DNA of 27,890 nt from an uncultured Clostridia bacterium (GTDB lineage: Bacteria > Bacillota > Clostridia > TANB77 > CAG-508): positions 1 to 27,890 of the forward strand of contig CALXZW010000005.1 in NCBI GenBank assembly GCA_944393345.1. Direction: 5' to 3'. Under the pieces are notes generated by a model that saw only the letters and a list, made by a program, of their open reading frames with translations, searched no databases and had not been told where the DNA came from. The position numbers were made by a program, and so were the translations under genes. Positions 1-8,442 of this stretch are shown here, one piece after another (within the stretch, counting starts at the first letter, position 1; each line of letters opens with the position of its first letter).

Positions 1-30
1 ACTGGAGTTCAGACGTGTGCCTTCCGATCT
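1..30. other. Illumina TruSeq read-2 adapter remnant (not genomic)
   Basis: The first 30 bases match the TruSeq read-2 adapter, beginning ACTGGAGTTCAGACGTGTGC and ending CTTCCGATCT. One T is missing between those two parts. Read on the minus strand, this is the usual read-through adapter beginning AGATCGGAAG. Genomic sequence starts at about base 31. The adapter supplies the last codons and the stop of the flavoprotein reading frame at this edge. Confidence 0.97.
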
Positions 31-926
31 AATTTAGGATATTTAAAAGCATCTTCAACTGCTTCTGCCCAATCTTCTTTAGTCAAGTCACCAATTACTA
101 CATTTTCTATTCCTTTTTGTTTTAATATCTCTGCTATCTTGTTTGCCACTTTTAATGTATTACCATATATAGAACTACAAGCTATATACACTCCCTCTTT
201 TTCTGGTTCATAACTACTCCAAATATTATATTTATTTATATAATATTCTAAATTTTCCTTTAATATAGGGCCATGTAATGGACAAATCATTTTTACATCT
301 AATGTTGATAACTTTTTTAATAAAGCTTGTACTTGTACTCCATATTTTCCAACAATTCCAAAATAATATCTTCTTGCTTCGCAATCCCATTCATCTTCAA
401 TCTCTACTGCTCCAAATTTTCCAAATCCATCTGCTGAAAACACTATTTTTTCAGTTTGTTCATATGTTACCATTACTTCTGGCCAATGTACCATAGGAGC
501 CATAAAAAATTGTAACTTATGCTTTCCTATATCTAATATATCCCCTTCTTTTACTACAATTTTTCTTTCGGACAAATCTATATTAAAAAAGTTTGATAAA
601 ATATTAAATGTCATTTGATTTCCTACTAATTTCATATTAGGATATTTTTTGGCTAATACTTCTATATTATATGAATGATCTGGCTCCATATGAGAAATAA
701 TTAAATAATCTAATCCTTCACTTCCTAAATTTTTATCAATATTTTCTAACCATATGTCTGTTAATTTTTCATCAATTGTATCCAATATTACATTTTTTTC
801 ATCTTTTATAAGATATGAATTATAACTCATACCTTTTTCTAATATATATTGACCTTCAAATAATTTTATTTTCATATCACTAGCACCTATATATGCTATA
901 TCTTTAGAAATTGTCATATCTGACAT
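9..926 (-). CDS. fprA: FprA-type flavodiiron protein, C-terminus missing and replaced by adapter
   Basis: A-type flavoprotein: a metallo-beta-lactamase-fold diiron domain followed by a flavodoxin domain. The family reduces O2 to water or NO to N2O in the cytoplasm and protects anaerobes. The expected diiron ligands are visible: HMEPDH (H79, E81, D83, H84), H147 in MVHWPE, D166 in SADGFG and H218 in PLHGPI. The FMN-binding flavodoxin loop starts near residue 247 (SSIYGNT). The frame stops at 305 codons where the family has about 400, and residues from about 299 on (DRKAHV) are translated adapter, so the true gene runs off the left edge. The start has AAGGAGGC upstream. It lies 28 bp after folA on the same strand and is probably co-transcribed with it. 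Confidence 0.93.
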   Translation of the reverse strand: MSDMTISKDIAYIGASDMKIKLFEGQYILEKGMSYNSYLIKDEKNVILDTIDEKLTDIWLENIDKNLGSEGLDYLIISHMEPDHSYNIEVLAKKYPNMKLVGNQMTFNILSNFFNIDLSERKIVVKEGDILDIGKHKLQFFMAPMVHWPEVMVTYEQTEKIVFSADGFGKFGAVEIEDEWDCEARRYYFGIVGKYGVQVQALLKKLSTLDVKMICPLHGPILKENLEYYINKYNIWSSYEPEKEGVYIACSSIYGNTLKVANKIAEILKQKGIENVVIGDLTKEDWAEAVEDAFKYPKLDRKAHV

Positions 927-954
927 AAAAAAGCCTCCTTTTCGTATTTTTATA

Positions 955-1446
955 TTATTTTTTTCTAATATATGTTATATAATCATAATCTAAATTATTT
1001 TCTTCATTTTTTATTCCTTTTTCTCTTGATATTTCTTCCCAAATGTTTTCATCTATTCGTGGAAAAAAAGCATCTCCTTCAAAATCTTTTTCTATTTGAG
1101 TAACATACATTTTACTTACATATGGCATTAATAAATTATATATCATTGCTCCACCTATAACAAAATTTTCTTGTTCATTTTCTATATATTCTTGTATTTG
1201 CAACATAGAATAAACTATTTCTACATTCTCATCATTTACTTTGAAATCTGGATTTTGGCTAAACACTATATGTTTTCTATTTGGCAAAACTCTTCCCAAA
1301 GATTCAAAAGTTTTTCTTCCCATTATAATCGTATGGCCTGTTGTTAAATCTTTAAAATGTTTTAAATCCTCTGGTAAGTGCCATATTAACTTATTTTCTT
1401 TTCCTATTATATTATTTTTTGCTTTTGCTACTATTATACTTAACAT
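955..1446 (-). CDS. folA: dihydrofolate reductase
   Basis: Reduces dihydrofolate to tetrahydrofolate with NADPH in the cytoplasm. At 163 residues it has the normal family length. Visible motifs are the N-terminal SIIVAKAKNNIIG strand, WHLPEDL with the active-site acid E26 and W22, the NADPH loop MGRKTFESLG (about 42-51), and the GGAMIY glycine turn in the C-terminal half. The start is preceded by AAAGGAAG. It is the first gene of a probable two-gene unit with fprA. No thymidylate synthase gene is next to it, although that is a frequent partner elsewhere. Confidence 0.97.
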   Translation of the reverse strand: MLSIIVAKAKNNIIGKENKLIWHLPEDLKHFKDLTTGHTIIMGRKTFESLGRVLPNRKHIVFSQNPDFKVNDENVEIVYSMLQIQEYIENEQENFVIGGAMIYNLLMPYVSKMYVTQIEKDFEGDAFFPRIDENIWEEISREKGIKNEENNLDYDYITYIRKK

Positions 1447-1521
1447 ATTTTTTACTTCCTTTCAAATTATTTACTATTGATATTTTTTTATATTCTTTTT
1501 ATTTATTTTATCTTACACATA

Positions 1522-1550
1522 ACTATATAATATTTTAATATAAAATACAA
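1522..1550 (-). promoter_or_regulatory. probable sigma-A promoter of folA-fprA
   Basis: On the minus strand TTGTAT (1545-1550) and TATAGT (1522-1527) are 17 bp apart. They lie about 75 bp upstream of the folA start. Confidence 0.5.
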
Positions 1551-1565
1551 GTTTTTTATTGTCAA

Positions 1566-1602
1566 AATTAAAATGATAAAAATAATTTTTATCATTTTAA
1601 TT
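1566..1602 (-). terminator. perfect AT-only hairpin at the radical SAM gene stop
   Basis: Two 17-base arms (1566-1582 and 1586-1602) are perfectly complementary around a 3-base loop. The arms are almost pure A/T and include the TGA stop codon at 1592-1594. It could be a weak terminator or a 3' end stabiliser. The lack of GC pairs and of a clean U-run makes termination uncertain. Confidence 0.4.
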
Positions 1603-2485
1603 CCCATTTTGGTACATATTCTTCTTCATGTTCACCTAATTCCTGTACATATCCATTTTCAAAATTTAATTCTTGTATGTATTTTTCTATCTCGTTCCAT
1701 TCTTCTTTTGTTAACTTTCTATTTAAAATCTCGTCTTTTTTTGCTTTATATGTTGGAAAATATTGTGCCATAATACTTACATAATTATTTTTATCTATAT
1801 TTTCTTTTAACCATTTTAAGATTTTTTTACTATTATCTATATTATTAGGTAAAACTAGATGTCTTACAATAATTCCTTTTTTCATAATTCCGTTTTTATC
1901 AAATTTCGGATTGCCTACTTGTTTTTGCATTTCTTTTATTGCTTCTGTTGCAATTTCAAAGTAATTTTCTACATTAGAATATTTTTTACCAATATCATTA
2001 TAGTAATATTTTAAATCTGGTAAATATATATCAATATATCCTTTTAAAATTTTTATTGTTTCTATATTTTCATATCCATTTGTATTATAGACTATTGGAA
2101 TTTTTAACCCTTTCTTTCTTGCTATTTTTATTGCTTCTATTATTTGAATAGCATAGATAGTTGGTGTTACTAAATTTATATTTTCAACTTTTTTATTTTG
2201 CTGTTCTATAAATATATCTGCAAGTTCTTCTACTGTAAATTCTTTTCCCATTCCCTTTTGACTAATTTCATAATTTTGACAATAAATGCAATTCATATTA
2301 CAATTGGAAAAAAATATGGTTCCTGAACCATTTTTTCCAATTATACATGGTTCTTCAAAATTGTGAATAGAATACAAAGCTATTTTTACTTTATCACTTG
2401 CCTTGCATCTTCCTATTTTTCCTCTTTTCCTATTTACATTACATTTATGTGGACACATTTCACATTTTTCCAATTGTTCTAACAT
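1592..2485 (-). CDS. PflX-like radical SAM protein (PFL-activase-related, COG1313 type)
   Basis: Radical SAM enzyme of 297 residues. The [4Fe-4S]-binding CxxxCxxC motif is CNMNCIYC (C62, C66, C69). An N-terminal cysteine cluster (C8, C11, C15, C27) precedes it, which is the arrangement I associate with the uncharacterised PflX/COG1313 group related to pyruvate formate-lyase activase. The glycine-rich GKNGSGTIFFS stretch lies just before the cluster. The family's substrate is not established, so I assign no pathway. It follows the membrane-anchored gene at 2503-3174 after 17 bp carrying AGGTGAT, so the two are likely one operon. The stop codon lies inside an AT hairpin. Confidence 0.85.
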   Translation of the reverse strand: MLEQLEKCEMCPHKCNVNRKRGKIGRCKASDKVKIALYSIHNFEEPCIIGKNGSGTIFFSNCNMNCIYCQNYEISQKGMGKEFTVEELADIFIEQQNKKVENINLVTPTIYAIQIIEAIKIARKKGLKIPIVYNTNGYENIETIKILKGYIDIYLPDLKYYYNDIGKKYSNVENYFEIATEAIKEMQKQVGNPKFDKNGIMKKGIIVRHLVLPNNIDNSKKILKWLKENIDKNNYVSIMAQYFPTYKAKKDEILNRKLTKEEWNEIEKYIQELNFENGYVQELGEHEEEYVPKWELK

Positions 2486-2502
2486 TTATATCACCTAAAA
2501 TT

Positions 2503-3174
2503 TTAAGTTATTTTTTTTACATATATTTTGTTATTCTTTTTTTCTAATTCTAGTTTTTTTATTGAAAACTTTTCTTTATTTCTTTTTACTATCTCTTGTA
2601 TTTCTTGCTCACTACTATTTTGCATAACTCGTCCTATTTCTTCATTAGATAAATTTTTTATTAATATAATATTTTCATTTTGTTCAACTTCTGAATAATC
2701 CCTTATATATTCTATTATTTCTACTTCATAACCATTTTCTTTTTTTGAAATATTATTTAGTAAAAAGGTATCATCTTGATTGTCTAAATTAGTTTGTGTT
2801 GCTTGATATTTATTAATTCGTTCGTTAAATTCAAAACTTAAATTTCCTTCTTTTGGAAATTTAAGTTCTAACTCTGTCCCAAAAATATTTATCGCTTCAT
2901 CTTGTATTTGATTATATTCTAATTCAAAATCCTCCAAATTCTTTTTTACAACTTCCCATATCCACAATTCATTCGCTAAATTTATGTTATCAAATTTGGG
3001 CAATGCTTCATTAGTTACTTCTTTCCACATATATATTTCTTTTATATATTCTTCTATTTGATTAACTTCATTTATTGTAATATTATTTTGATTATCACTT
3101 GCAATGTTGTTATTTATTAACATTCCTACAAATATTATAGCTAAAATAATTATTATGATTATCATTTTTCTCAT
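2503..3174 (-). CDS. membrane-anchored protein of unknown function
   Basis: A 223-residue protein I do not recognise. Residues 4-20 form one strongly hydrophobic helix (MIIIIIILAIIFVGMLI) with a short basic N-terminus (MRK), so it is an anchored or secreted protein facing outward. There is no lipobox cysteine. The rest is acidic and helical, with W49, W72 and W74 and a charged tail. A strong ATGGAGG ribosome site precedes the start. It has its own promoter and is probably translated from one message with the downstream radical SAM gene. No function can be assigned. Confidence 0.75.
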   Translation of the reverse strand: MRKMIIIIIILAIIFVGMLINNNIASDNQNNITINEVNQIEEYIKEIYMWKEVTNEALPKFDNINLANELWIWEVVKKNLEDFELEYNQIQDEAINIFGTELELKFPKEGNLSFEFNERINKYQATQTNLDNQDDTFLLNNISKKENGYEVEIIEYIRDYSEVEQNENIILIKNLSNEEIGRVMQNSSEQEIQEIVKRNKEKFSIKKLELEKKNNKIYVKKIT

Positions 3175-3221
3175 TATAATTCCTCCATTTTAGCATTTTT
3201 CTTTTGTTTATTTTCATTTCA

Positions 3222-3250
3222 ATTTTAGCATATTACTTTATATGTTTCAA
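3222..3250 (-). promoter_or_regulatory. sigma-A promoter of the unknown-radical SAM operon
   Basis: On the minus strand TTGAAA (3245-3250) and TAAAAT (3222-3227) have an exact 17-bp spacer, about 48 bp upstream of the ATG at 3174. Confidence 0.65.
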
Positions 3251-3278
3251 GGTAATTTTACATTTTCTAGAAATTTTA

Positions 3279-3333
3279 AAATACTACTATTTAATTTAAA
3301 ATATATTTATTTTAAAATCAAATAATAGTATTT
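3279..3333 (-). terminator. long AT-rich imperfect inverted repeat after the kinase gene
   Basis: Arms at 3279-3292 and 3320-3333 (AAATACTACTATTT and AAATAATAGTATTT) pair with a single mismatch, and the inner sequence is also self-complementary. It lies just beyond the frame-corrected kinase stop at 3339-3341. It may be a terminator of the two-component operon, but it has no GC stem. Confidence 0.35.
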
Positions 3334-3338
3334 ATAAT

Positions 3339-3434
3339 TTAAAATTCAATATCCACTCTAAATAGATCTCCATCTATTTTTATATTAAACTTACCTTTTT
3401 GTAACTCTGTTAAACTTTTAGCTATAGACAATCC
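3339..3434 (-). other. displaced C-terminus of the histidine kinase
   Basis: On the minus strand these bases encode GLSIAKSLTELQKG and continue to a hydrophobic-acidic end and a TAA at 3339-3341, one frame off the main kinase frame. This is the usual last strand and helix of a HATPase domain. The codon content is intact, which favours a single recent or artefactual indel over an old pseudogene. Confidence 0.85.
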
Positions 3435-5340
3435 GTAAACCGCTTCCTTCTGTATATCTAGATTTGTCTCCTCTTACAAATCTTTGCATCAACTCATCAG
3501 CACTTATATTTAAACTTTCCTTTGATATATTTTTAATACTAATTCTTATCATACTATTTTCCTCAGTTATATCTATATATACTCTTGTATTTTCTTGAGC
3601 ATATTTAGTTATATTACTAAATAAATTTTCTATTATTCTATAAATATATCTACTATCAGCATTTATTTTTAATTCCCTTCCAGGCATTTTAGTTTCTATT
3701 AATAATCCTTTTTCTTCAAATTTATCTTTAAATTCTCCTATAGTTTGATTTATCAATTCTTTTATTTTTATTTCTTCTATATTAAGCTTAATATTCCCTG
3801 ATGAAGCTTTAGATGCTTCTATTAAATCTTCTGTTAACTTTTTTAATCTGTTTGATTTTTTATCTAATATTTCTATATATTCTTTTACTTTTTCATCTTG
3901 TATATTCTCATTTTTTAACAAATCTACATAGTTTATTATTGATGTTAATGGTGTTCTTATATCATGTGAAACGTTTGTTATTAATTCTGTTTTTAACCTT
4001 TCCGACTTTAAATTTTCTTCTATTGCATTTGAAAAACCGTCTGAAATATCATTTACATATATAGCCATTTCTTTTAAAGTTCCTTTTAGATTTTCTTCAT
4101 TGATATACACATCTTTTTTACCATTATAAATATCTTTTAGTACATTCTTTATATTTTCTTGTTTTTCAATATATTCTTTTATTTTAAAATATACCCATAT
4201 CCAAAAAGCAATTAAAACGATTATCATAATTCCTGTCATAAAAAATATTGCAAGTATTATACTAATAACTATAAATCCTAAATAATACCAAAATATTTCT
4301 TTTGTTTCTATTTTTACTTCTATTTTTGCTTTTAATTTTCGAATTTGATTAACTATCCATTTTAATATAGAATATGTCAAAAAACTTTTAAAAAATCTTT
4401 TTGCCTTTATTCTTTTTATTATAGTAACCGAGATTACTGCACAAATACAATAACATATTATATAGATTACAGTTCCTGCTATTATTAAAATATAATTAAC
4501 TGCATTTATTATATTTATTAATATTGTTAAAAATGTTGTTAATAATATTCCTCCTATTATAGCTACTATTTCAAATGGTATTTTATCTATCTCACTTAAT
4601 GCAATTCCTTCTTTTCCTTTTTCATAACCTATTGACCAAAGAAGATATATTAAAATAATTCCTAATAATGCTATACTTATCGGTAAAACATATATTGGTA
4701 ATTTTTGATTTTGCAACATAAATTGATAAGCTGTTTTTATAATTTTAAAATTATTTATTTGATTTACTTTTTCTTCATTATAAAAAGTGTATATATTATA
4801 TTTTTCATTTATATTTTCGATATTTCCTGTTATATTTGAATATTGAAAATTTGAATTATATTTTAAACTATTTTCATCCATATATTTAATGTTAGTTTCT
4901 ATATTTTTGTCTATATATTCCCAATAGCATTTATTATCTTTCATTTTAGGAATTTCTGCTTCATAATCATCACTTTTCATATTAGTATATATTTCTTCGT
5001 TTTCTTTATCTACTATTATATAATCAATAAAAGCATCTATTCCACTATAATAATCATAGTTTTCTTCATTGTCATAATAATATATCTTTTTACCTTTTGA
5101 ATCTTCTAATTTTAAAAAATTTGTATAGTTTACATTTCTATAATTTTTTATAACTTGTATTTTACTTGAAATAACATACAAATAATCTTCTGCAAAATAT
5201 TTAGTTTTAGTATATTCTATTTCATCTGAAACAGCATACTTATTTAAAAACATTATATGAAATGTACTTATTCCTATTATTAATACCAATATAGGAATTA
5301 ATATGTACGAAATTATTTTTAATATTTTTGACGTCCTCAT
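3418..5340 (-). CDS. sensor histidine kinase, frameshifted at its G2 box
   Basis: Membrane sensor kinase of a VanS-like two-component pair. TM1 is at about 10-32 and is followed by an external domain to about 213. Further TM helices lie at about 214-238, 256-280, 282-308 and 350-386. Then come the HisKA box NVSHDIRTP (H459), the N box near 569-582 and the F box RFVRGDKSR. After TEGSGL the frame turns into RIVYS and stops. Removing the one base at 3435 restores GLSIAKSLTELQKGKF and a natural stop at 3339-3341. That gives 666 residues, so the intact gene is 3339-5340 with one extra base. This could be a sequencing error or a real mutation. As written, the catalytic domain lacks its G2 box. It starts 9 bp after the regulator with AGGAGG. 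Confidence 0.9.
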   Translation of the reverse strand: MRTSKILKIISYILIPILVLIIGISTFHIMFLNKYAVSDEIEYTKTKYFAEDYLYVISSKIQVIKNYRNVNYTNFLKLEDSKGKKIYYYDNEENYDYYSGIDAFIDYIIVDKENEEIYTNMKSDDYEAEIPKMKDNKCYWEYIDKNIETNIKYMDENSLKYNSNFQYSNITGNIENINEKYNIYTFYNEEKVNQINNFKIIKTAYQFMLQNQKLPIYVLPISIALLGIILIYLLWSIGYEKGKEGIALSEIDKIPFEIVAIIGGILLTTFLTILINIINAVNYILIIAGTVIYIICYCICAVISVTIIKRIKAKRFFKSFLTYSILKWIVNQIRKLKAKIEVKIETKEIFWYYLGFIVISIILAIFFMTGIMIIVLIAFWIWVYFKIKEYIEKQENIKNVLKDIYNGKKDVYINEENLKGTLKEMAIYVNDISDGFSNAIEENLKSERLKTELITNVSHDIRTPLTSIINYVDLLKNENIQDEKVKEYIEILDKKSNRLKKLTEDLIEASKASSGNIKLNIEEIKIKELINQTIGEFKDKFEEKGLLIETKMPGRELKINADSRYIYRIIENLFSNITKYAQENTRVYIDITEENSMIRISIKNISKESLNISADELMQRFVRGDKSRYTEGSGLRIVYS

Positions 5341-5349
5341 AAATTCCTC

Positions 5350-6051
5350 CTATTTTATATCTTCTATTTTATAACCTACTCCCCATATTACCTTTAAATA
5401 TCTAGGCTCTTTAGGATTTATTTCAATTTTTTCTCTTATATGTCTTATATGTACAGCAATTATATTTTCTGCACCAAATCCTTCTTCTTTCCATACACTT
5501 TCATATATTTCTGGTATCGAATATACTTTTCCTTTATTTTGTAATAGAAATTTTAATATGTTATATTCTGTTCCTGTTAATTTAACTTCTTTTTCATCCA
5601 CTATAACTTTTTTTGTTTCATCATCGATAAATAGACTTCCTGAATGATATATTTTTTCATTTTCTTTATTCTCTATTGCTCCTAATTTTACATATCTTCT
5701 TATATTCGAATTCACTCTTGCTATAAGTTCTAATGGATTAAATGGTTTTGTTATATAATCATCTGCTCCTAAATTTAAACCTCCTATTTTATCATAATCT
5801 TCTGATTTAGCAGATAATAAAATTACAGGAATTCCACTTGTTTTTCTTATTTCTTCTAATGCTTGTAATCCATCTTTTTGAGGCATCATTATATCTAATA
5901 TAATTAAATGAATATTACTATTTTCCTTTATTTTTCGTAATGCTTCTTCACCATTATATGCTTTTATAATATTGTAACCTTCTTTTTTTAAATATATTTC
6001 TATTGCTAACACAATTTCTTTATCATCATCTACGACTAATATATTATACAT
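5350..6051 (-). CDS. OmpR/VanR-family response regulator
   Basis: DNA-binding response regulator of 233 residues. The receiver domain (1-120) has the acidic pocket DDD at 8-10, the phospho-acceptor D53 in LDIMMP, S79 in LLSAK and K102 in TKPFNP. A winged-helix Trans_reg_C domain follows (about 135-230), with LTGTEYNILKFL, the recognition-helix region around AVHIRHIREKI and the terminal hairpin WGVGYKI. It is the first gene of the pair with the kinase. The closest characterised relatives are VanR-like, but no target gene such as van or dlt is adjacent, so the signal is unknown. The upstream region carries phased TTATTAA repeats that could be an autoregulatory operator. Confidence 0.94.
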   Translation of the reverse strand: MYNILVVDDDKEIVLAIEIYLKKEGYNIIKAYNGEEALRKIKENSNIHLIILDIMMPQKDGLQALEEIRKTSGIPVILLSAKSEDYDKIGGLNLGADDYITKPFNPLELIARVNSNIRRYVKLGAIENKENEKIYHSGSLFIDDETKKVIVDEKEVKLTGTEYNILKFLLQNKGKVYSIPEIYESVWKEEGFGAENIIAVHIRHIREKIEINPKEPRYLKVIWGVGYKIEDIK

Positions 6052-6084
6052 TTAGTTTCATCTCCCTTTGTTTTATTCATTTAT

Positions 6085-6093
6085 AGTATAACA
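6085..6093 (-). promoter_or_regulatory. extended -10 promoter element of the two-component operon
   Basis: On the minus strand TGTTATACT gives an extended -10 (TGn plus TATACT, 6085-6090) about 34 bp before the regulator ATG. No good -35 is visible at the right distance, as expected for an activated or extended -10 promoter. Confidence 0.45.
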
Positions 6094-6099
6094 TATAAG

Positions 6100-6139
6100 T
6101 TATTAATAAAAAATAGAGGATTTATTAATTTTTTATTAA
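6100..6139. promoter_or_regulatory. phased TTATTAA repeats, candidate response-regulator operator
   Basis: TTATTAA occurs at 6100, 6122 and 6133, spacings of 22 and 11 bp, so all three copies face the same side of the helix directly upstream of the -10. OmpR-type regulators bind tandem direct repeats about 10-11 bp apart. In DNA this AT-rich, chance repeats are possible. Confidence 0.3.
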
Positions 6140-6174
6140 CAAAATTCACAATATTTTTTCTTATATATAGAAAA

Positions 6175-6195
6175 AGACCCCTATTTCAGGGGTCT
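6175..6195 (-). terminator. Rho-independent terminator containing the HD gene stop codon
   Basis: On the minus strand AGACCCC and GGGGTCT form a 7-bp GC-rich stem around a 7-base loop, followed by TTTTTC. The TGA stop (6186-6188) of the HD gene is in the loop. The stem is unusually GC-rich for this window. Confidence 0.85.
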
Positions 6196-6986
6196 TCATC
6201 ATCAAACAATCCATAGACTTCTTGCAATTCCTCCTTAATCAAGTTCAAATCACTTTGGTCATACTCTGGATATTTTTCTTCGAAAAGAGCTATCATCTTC
6301 TCAACATAGCCTTCTCTTTTTACATACAGCATAGCATCTATAAATGTATACTGCCAAATTAGGGAAACCCTAAGCGCCAAAATATCCATTTTGTTTCTGA
6401 TGAATTTAAAGTTAACAGGGCTTTTTTTATGAAGCAATCTTGCAATTTGAGGATTTAATTTTTTGTCTCCATCAGCATAATGAGCAAACAAAAAATCAAA
6501 TTCCTTTTCTTTCGATGCCAAGTACAAAATATCTGTACGATCAGCATCTCTGATTATTTCACAAAACAATTTTTCCTTTTGTGGCAAGTTTACTGGTATG
6601 GATACTTTTCCATGCCATTTTACTGCTTGCAATATGATTTCATCATACTGCCTCGTTTCAGGGACAAACACTTCAATCAAAGCCTCATCCCTTAATATTC
6701 TTTCACCTTCTTCACAGTGGTTACATTCATCAGTATCTACATAAGACTGAAATTTTTGCCACTGTGAGAATCTTCCCACATCGTGGAGCAACGCAATTAT
6801 ACATGCCAACTTTACTTCTTCTTCCTCAAAATCTTGATTTTTTACAATTTCCTTCATAACCGCTAACACTCTTAGAGTGTGAGCAATTTTGACCTTTATT
6901 CCATGGTCAAAATCCTGGTCTGTGCCAGTCAGAAACGACCGGGCATATTGTAAGAATCTCTCCTTGACCTGCTCTACATTTAACAT
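6186..6986 (-). CDS. HD-domain phosphohydrolase, probably horizontally acquired
   Basis: HD-superfamily protein of 266 residues. Metal-binding candidates run in order: H36 (AHTLRV), the HD pair H68-D69 (LLHDVGR), H90, H125 (KWHGK) and D147 or D149 (RDADRTD). These fit a phosphohydrolase or phosphodiesterase; the substrate cannot be read from the sequence. It stands alone between a fully consensus promoter and a strong terminator. Its bases differ from its neighbours: several hand-counted lines give about 33-42% GC against about 25-28% around it, with more C-ending codons. That suggests acquisition from another lineage. No other sign of a mobile element is present. Confidence 0.88.
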   Translation of the reverse strand: MLNVEQVKERFLQYARSFLTGTDQDFDHGIKVKIAHTLRVLAVMKEIVKNQDFEEEEVKLACIIALLHDVGRFSQWQKFQSYVDTDECNHCEEGERILRDEALIEVFVPETRQYDEIILQAVKWHGKVSIPVNLPQKEKLFCEIIRDADRTDILYLASKEKEFDFLFAHYADGDKKLNPQIARLLHKKSPVNFKFIRNKMDILALRVSLIWQYTFIDAMLYVKREGYVEKMIALFEEKYPEYDQSDLNLIKEELQEVYGLFDDEDP

Positions 6987-7022
6987 AGTAGATGCCTCGC
7001 TTTCTAAAATTTTTATATAGTT

Positions 7023-7051
7023 ATTATATTACACCATTTGCATTATGTCAA
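7023..7051 (-). promoter_or_regulatory. full-consensus sigma-A promoter of the HD gene
   Basis: On the minus strand TTGACA (7046-7051), a 17-bp spacer and TATAAT (7023-7028) match consensus at every position. It lies within 35 bp after the clpX stop and predicts strong constitutive expression. Confidence 0.85.
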
Positions 7052-7055
7052 TTGT

Positions 7056-8378
7056 TTATGCTGTTTCTTTTTGTTTTCCTTTTGACATTTCTCTTTTTTT
7101 CTTTGCCACTGGTTTATGTTCTTTTCTTTCTTCATTTATAACCAACTCTGGACCTTTTGTTTCTAATACAGTTTCTTTTTTTATTATACATTTTTCTATG
7201 TTAGGATTTGAAGGAATTTCAAACATTATATCTCTCATTACTTCTTCTATTATCGATCTAAGTCCTCTTGCTCCTGTTTTTCTTTCTATTGCTTTATCAA
7301 CTATTGCACCTAAAGCATCATCTTCAAATATTAATTCTACTCCATCTATTTCAAAAAGTTTTTGATATTGTTTTACTAATGAATTTTTAGGTTCTACTAA
7401 TATTTTTATTAGAGCTTCTCTATCTAAATCTTTTAGAGTTGCTACTATTGGTAATCTTCCTATAAATTCTGGTATTAATCCAAATTTTAATAAATCTTGT
7501 GGTAATAATTCTTTGAAAATCTCATATTTTTCAATTTCTTTATTACTTTTTATTTGAGTTCCAAATCCAATTGCTTTTTCTCCAGTTCTATTCTTTATAA
7601 TATTTTCTAGGCCTTCAAAAGCTCCTCCACAAATTATTAATATATTTTCTGTGTTTATTTGAATTAATTCTTGATTTGGATGTTTTCTTCCACCTTGGGG
7701 TGGTACAGATGCAATTGTTCCTTCTATAATTTTTAAAAGCGCTTGTTGTACACCTTCGCCACTTACATCTCTTGTAATTGATGGGTTCTCTGATTTCCTT
7801 GTTATTTTATCAATTTCATCTATATAAATAATTCCTTTTTCAGCTTTTTCAATATCTCCATCTGCTGCTTGAATTAATTTTAGCAAAATATTTTCAACAT
7901 CTTCTCCTACATATCCTGCTTCTGTTAGAGTTGTTGCATCTGCAATTGCAAATGGTACATCTAAGATTTTTGCTAAAGTTCTTGCTAATAAAGTCTTTCC
8001 ACATCCTGTTGGACCTAAAAGTAATATATTACTTTTTTGAATTTCCACATCGCCTTTTTCTGCATTTTCTTCATGAGCTATTCTTTTATAATGATTATAT
8101 ACCGCTACTGATAATGTTTTCTTAGCATCTTCTTGACCTATTACATAATCATCTAAAATCTTTTTTATTTCTTTTGGACTTGGTATATTATTTAGTTCAT
8201 TTAATGTATAACCTGATTTTTCATCATCATACATATCTGCTTCTATAATACTTACACAAAGATCAACACACTCATCACATATATATACACCTGGTCCAGC
8301 AATTACTTTTCTTACATTTTCTTGTGCCTTTCCACAAAAAGAACATCTTACACTTTTTGGTACATCATTTTTTGGCAT
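7056..8378 (-). CDS. clpX: ATP-dependent Clp protease ATP-binding subunit ClpX
   Basis: AAA+ unfoldase that feeds substrates to ClpP. The C4 zinc-binding domain has C12, C15, C34 and C37. Walker A is GPTGCGKT (122-129), Walker B is IYIDEID (184-190), and the GYVGED pore loop is near 155. The ClpP-docking IGF loop is at 270-272 and the sensor-2 region RGLRS is near the C-terminus. The product is 440 residues, normal length. The frame is open 8 codons further upstream, but AAAGGAGAGAA sits just before the ATG at 8378, so that start is chosen. It follows clpP by 64 bp and is probably transcribed with it. No clear terminator follows, so read-through into the HD gene is possible. Confidence 0.98.
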   Translation of the reverse strand: MPKNDVPKSVRCSFCGKAQENVRKVIAGPGVYICDECVDLCVSIIEADMYDDEKSGYTLNELNNIPSPKEIKKILDDYVIGQEDAKKTLSVAVYNHYKRIAHEENAEKGDVEIQKSNILLLGPTGCGKTLLARTLAKILDVPFAIADATTLTEAGYVGEDVENILLKLIQAADGDIEKAEKGIIYIDEIDKITRKSENPSITRDVSGEGVQQALLKIIEGTIASVPPQGGRKHPNQELIQINTENILIICGGAFEGLENIIKNRTGEKAIGFGTQIKSNKEIEKYEIFKELLPQDLLKFGLIPEFIGRLPIVATLKDLDREALIKILVEPKNSLVKQYQKLFEIDGVELIFEDDALGAIVDKAIERKTGARGLRSIIEEVMRDIMFEIPSNPNIEKCIIKKETVLETKGPELVINEERKEHKPVAKKKREMSKGKQKETA

Positions 8379-8442
8379 ATTTTCTCTCCTTTTATAACAC
8401 AAATCTTTAACTTACTTTTAAGTTATAAATTGCTTTTATTTA

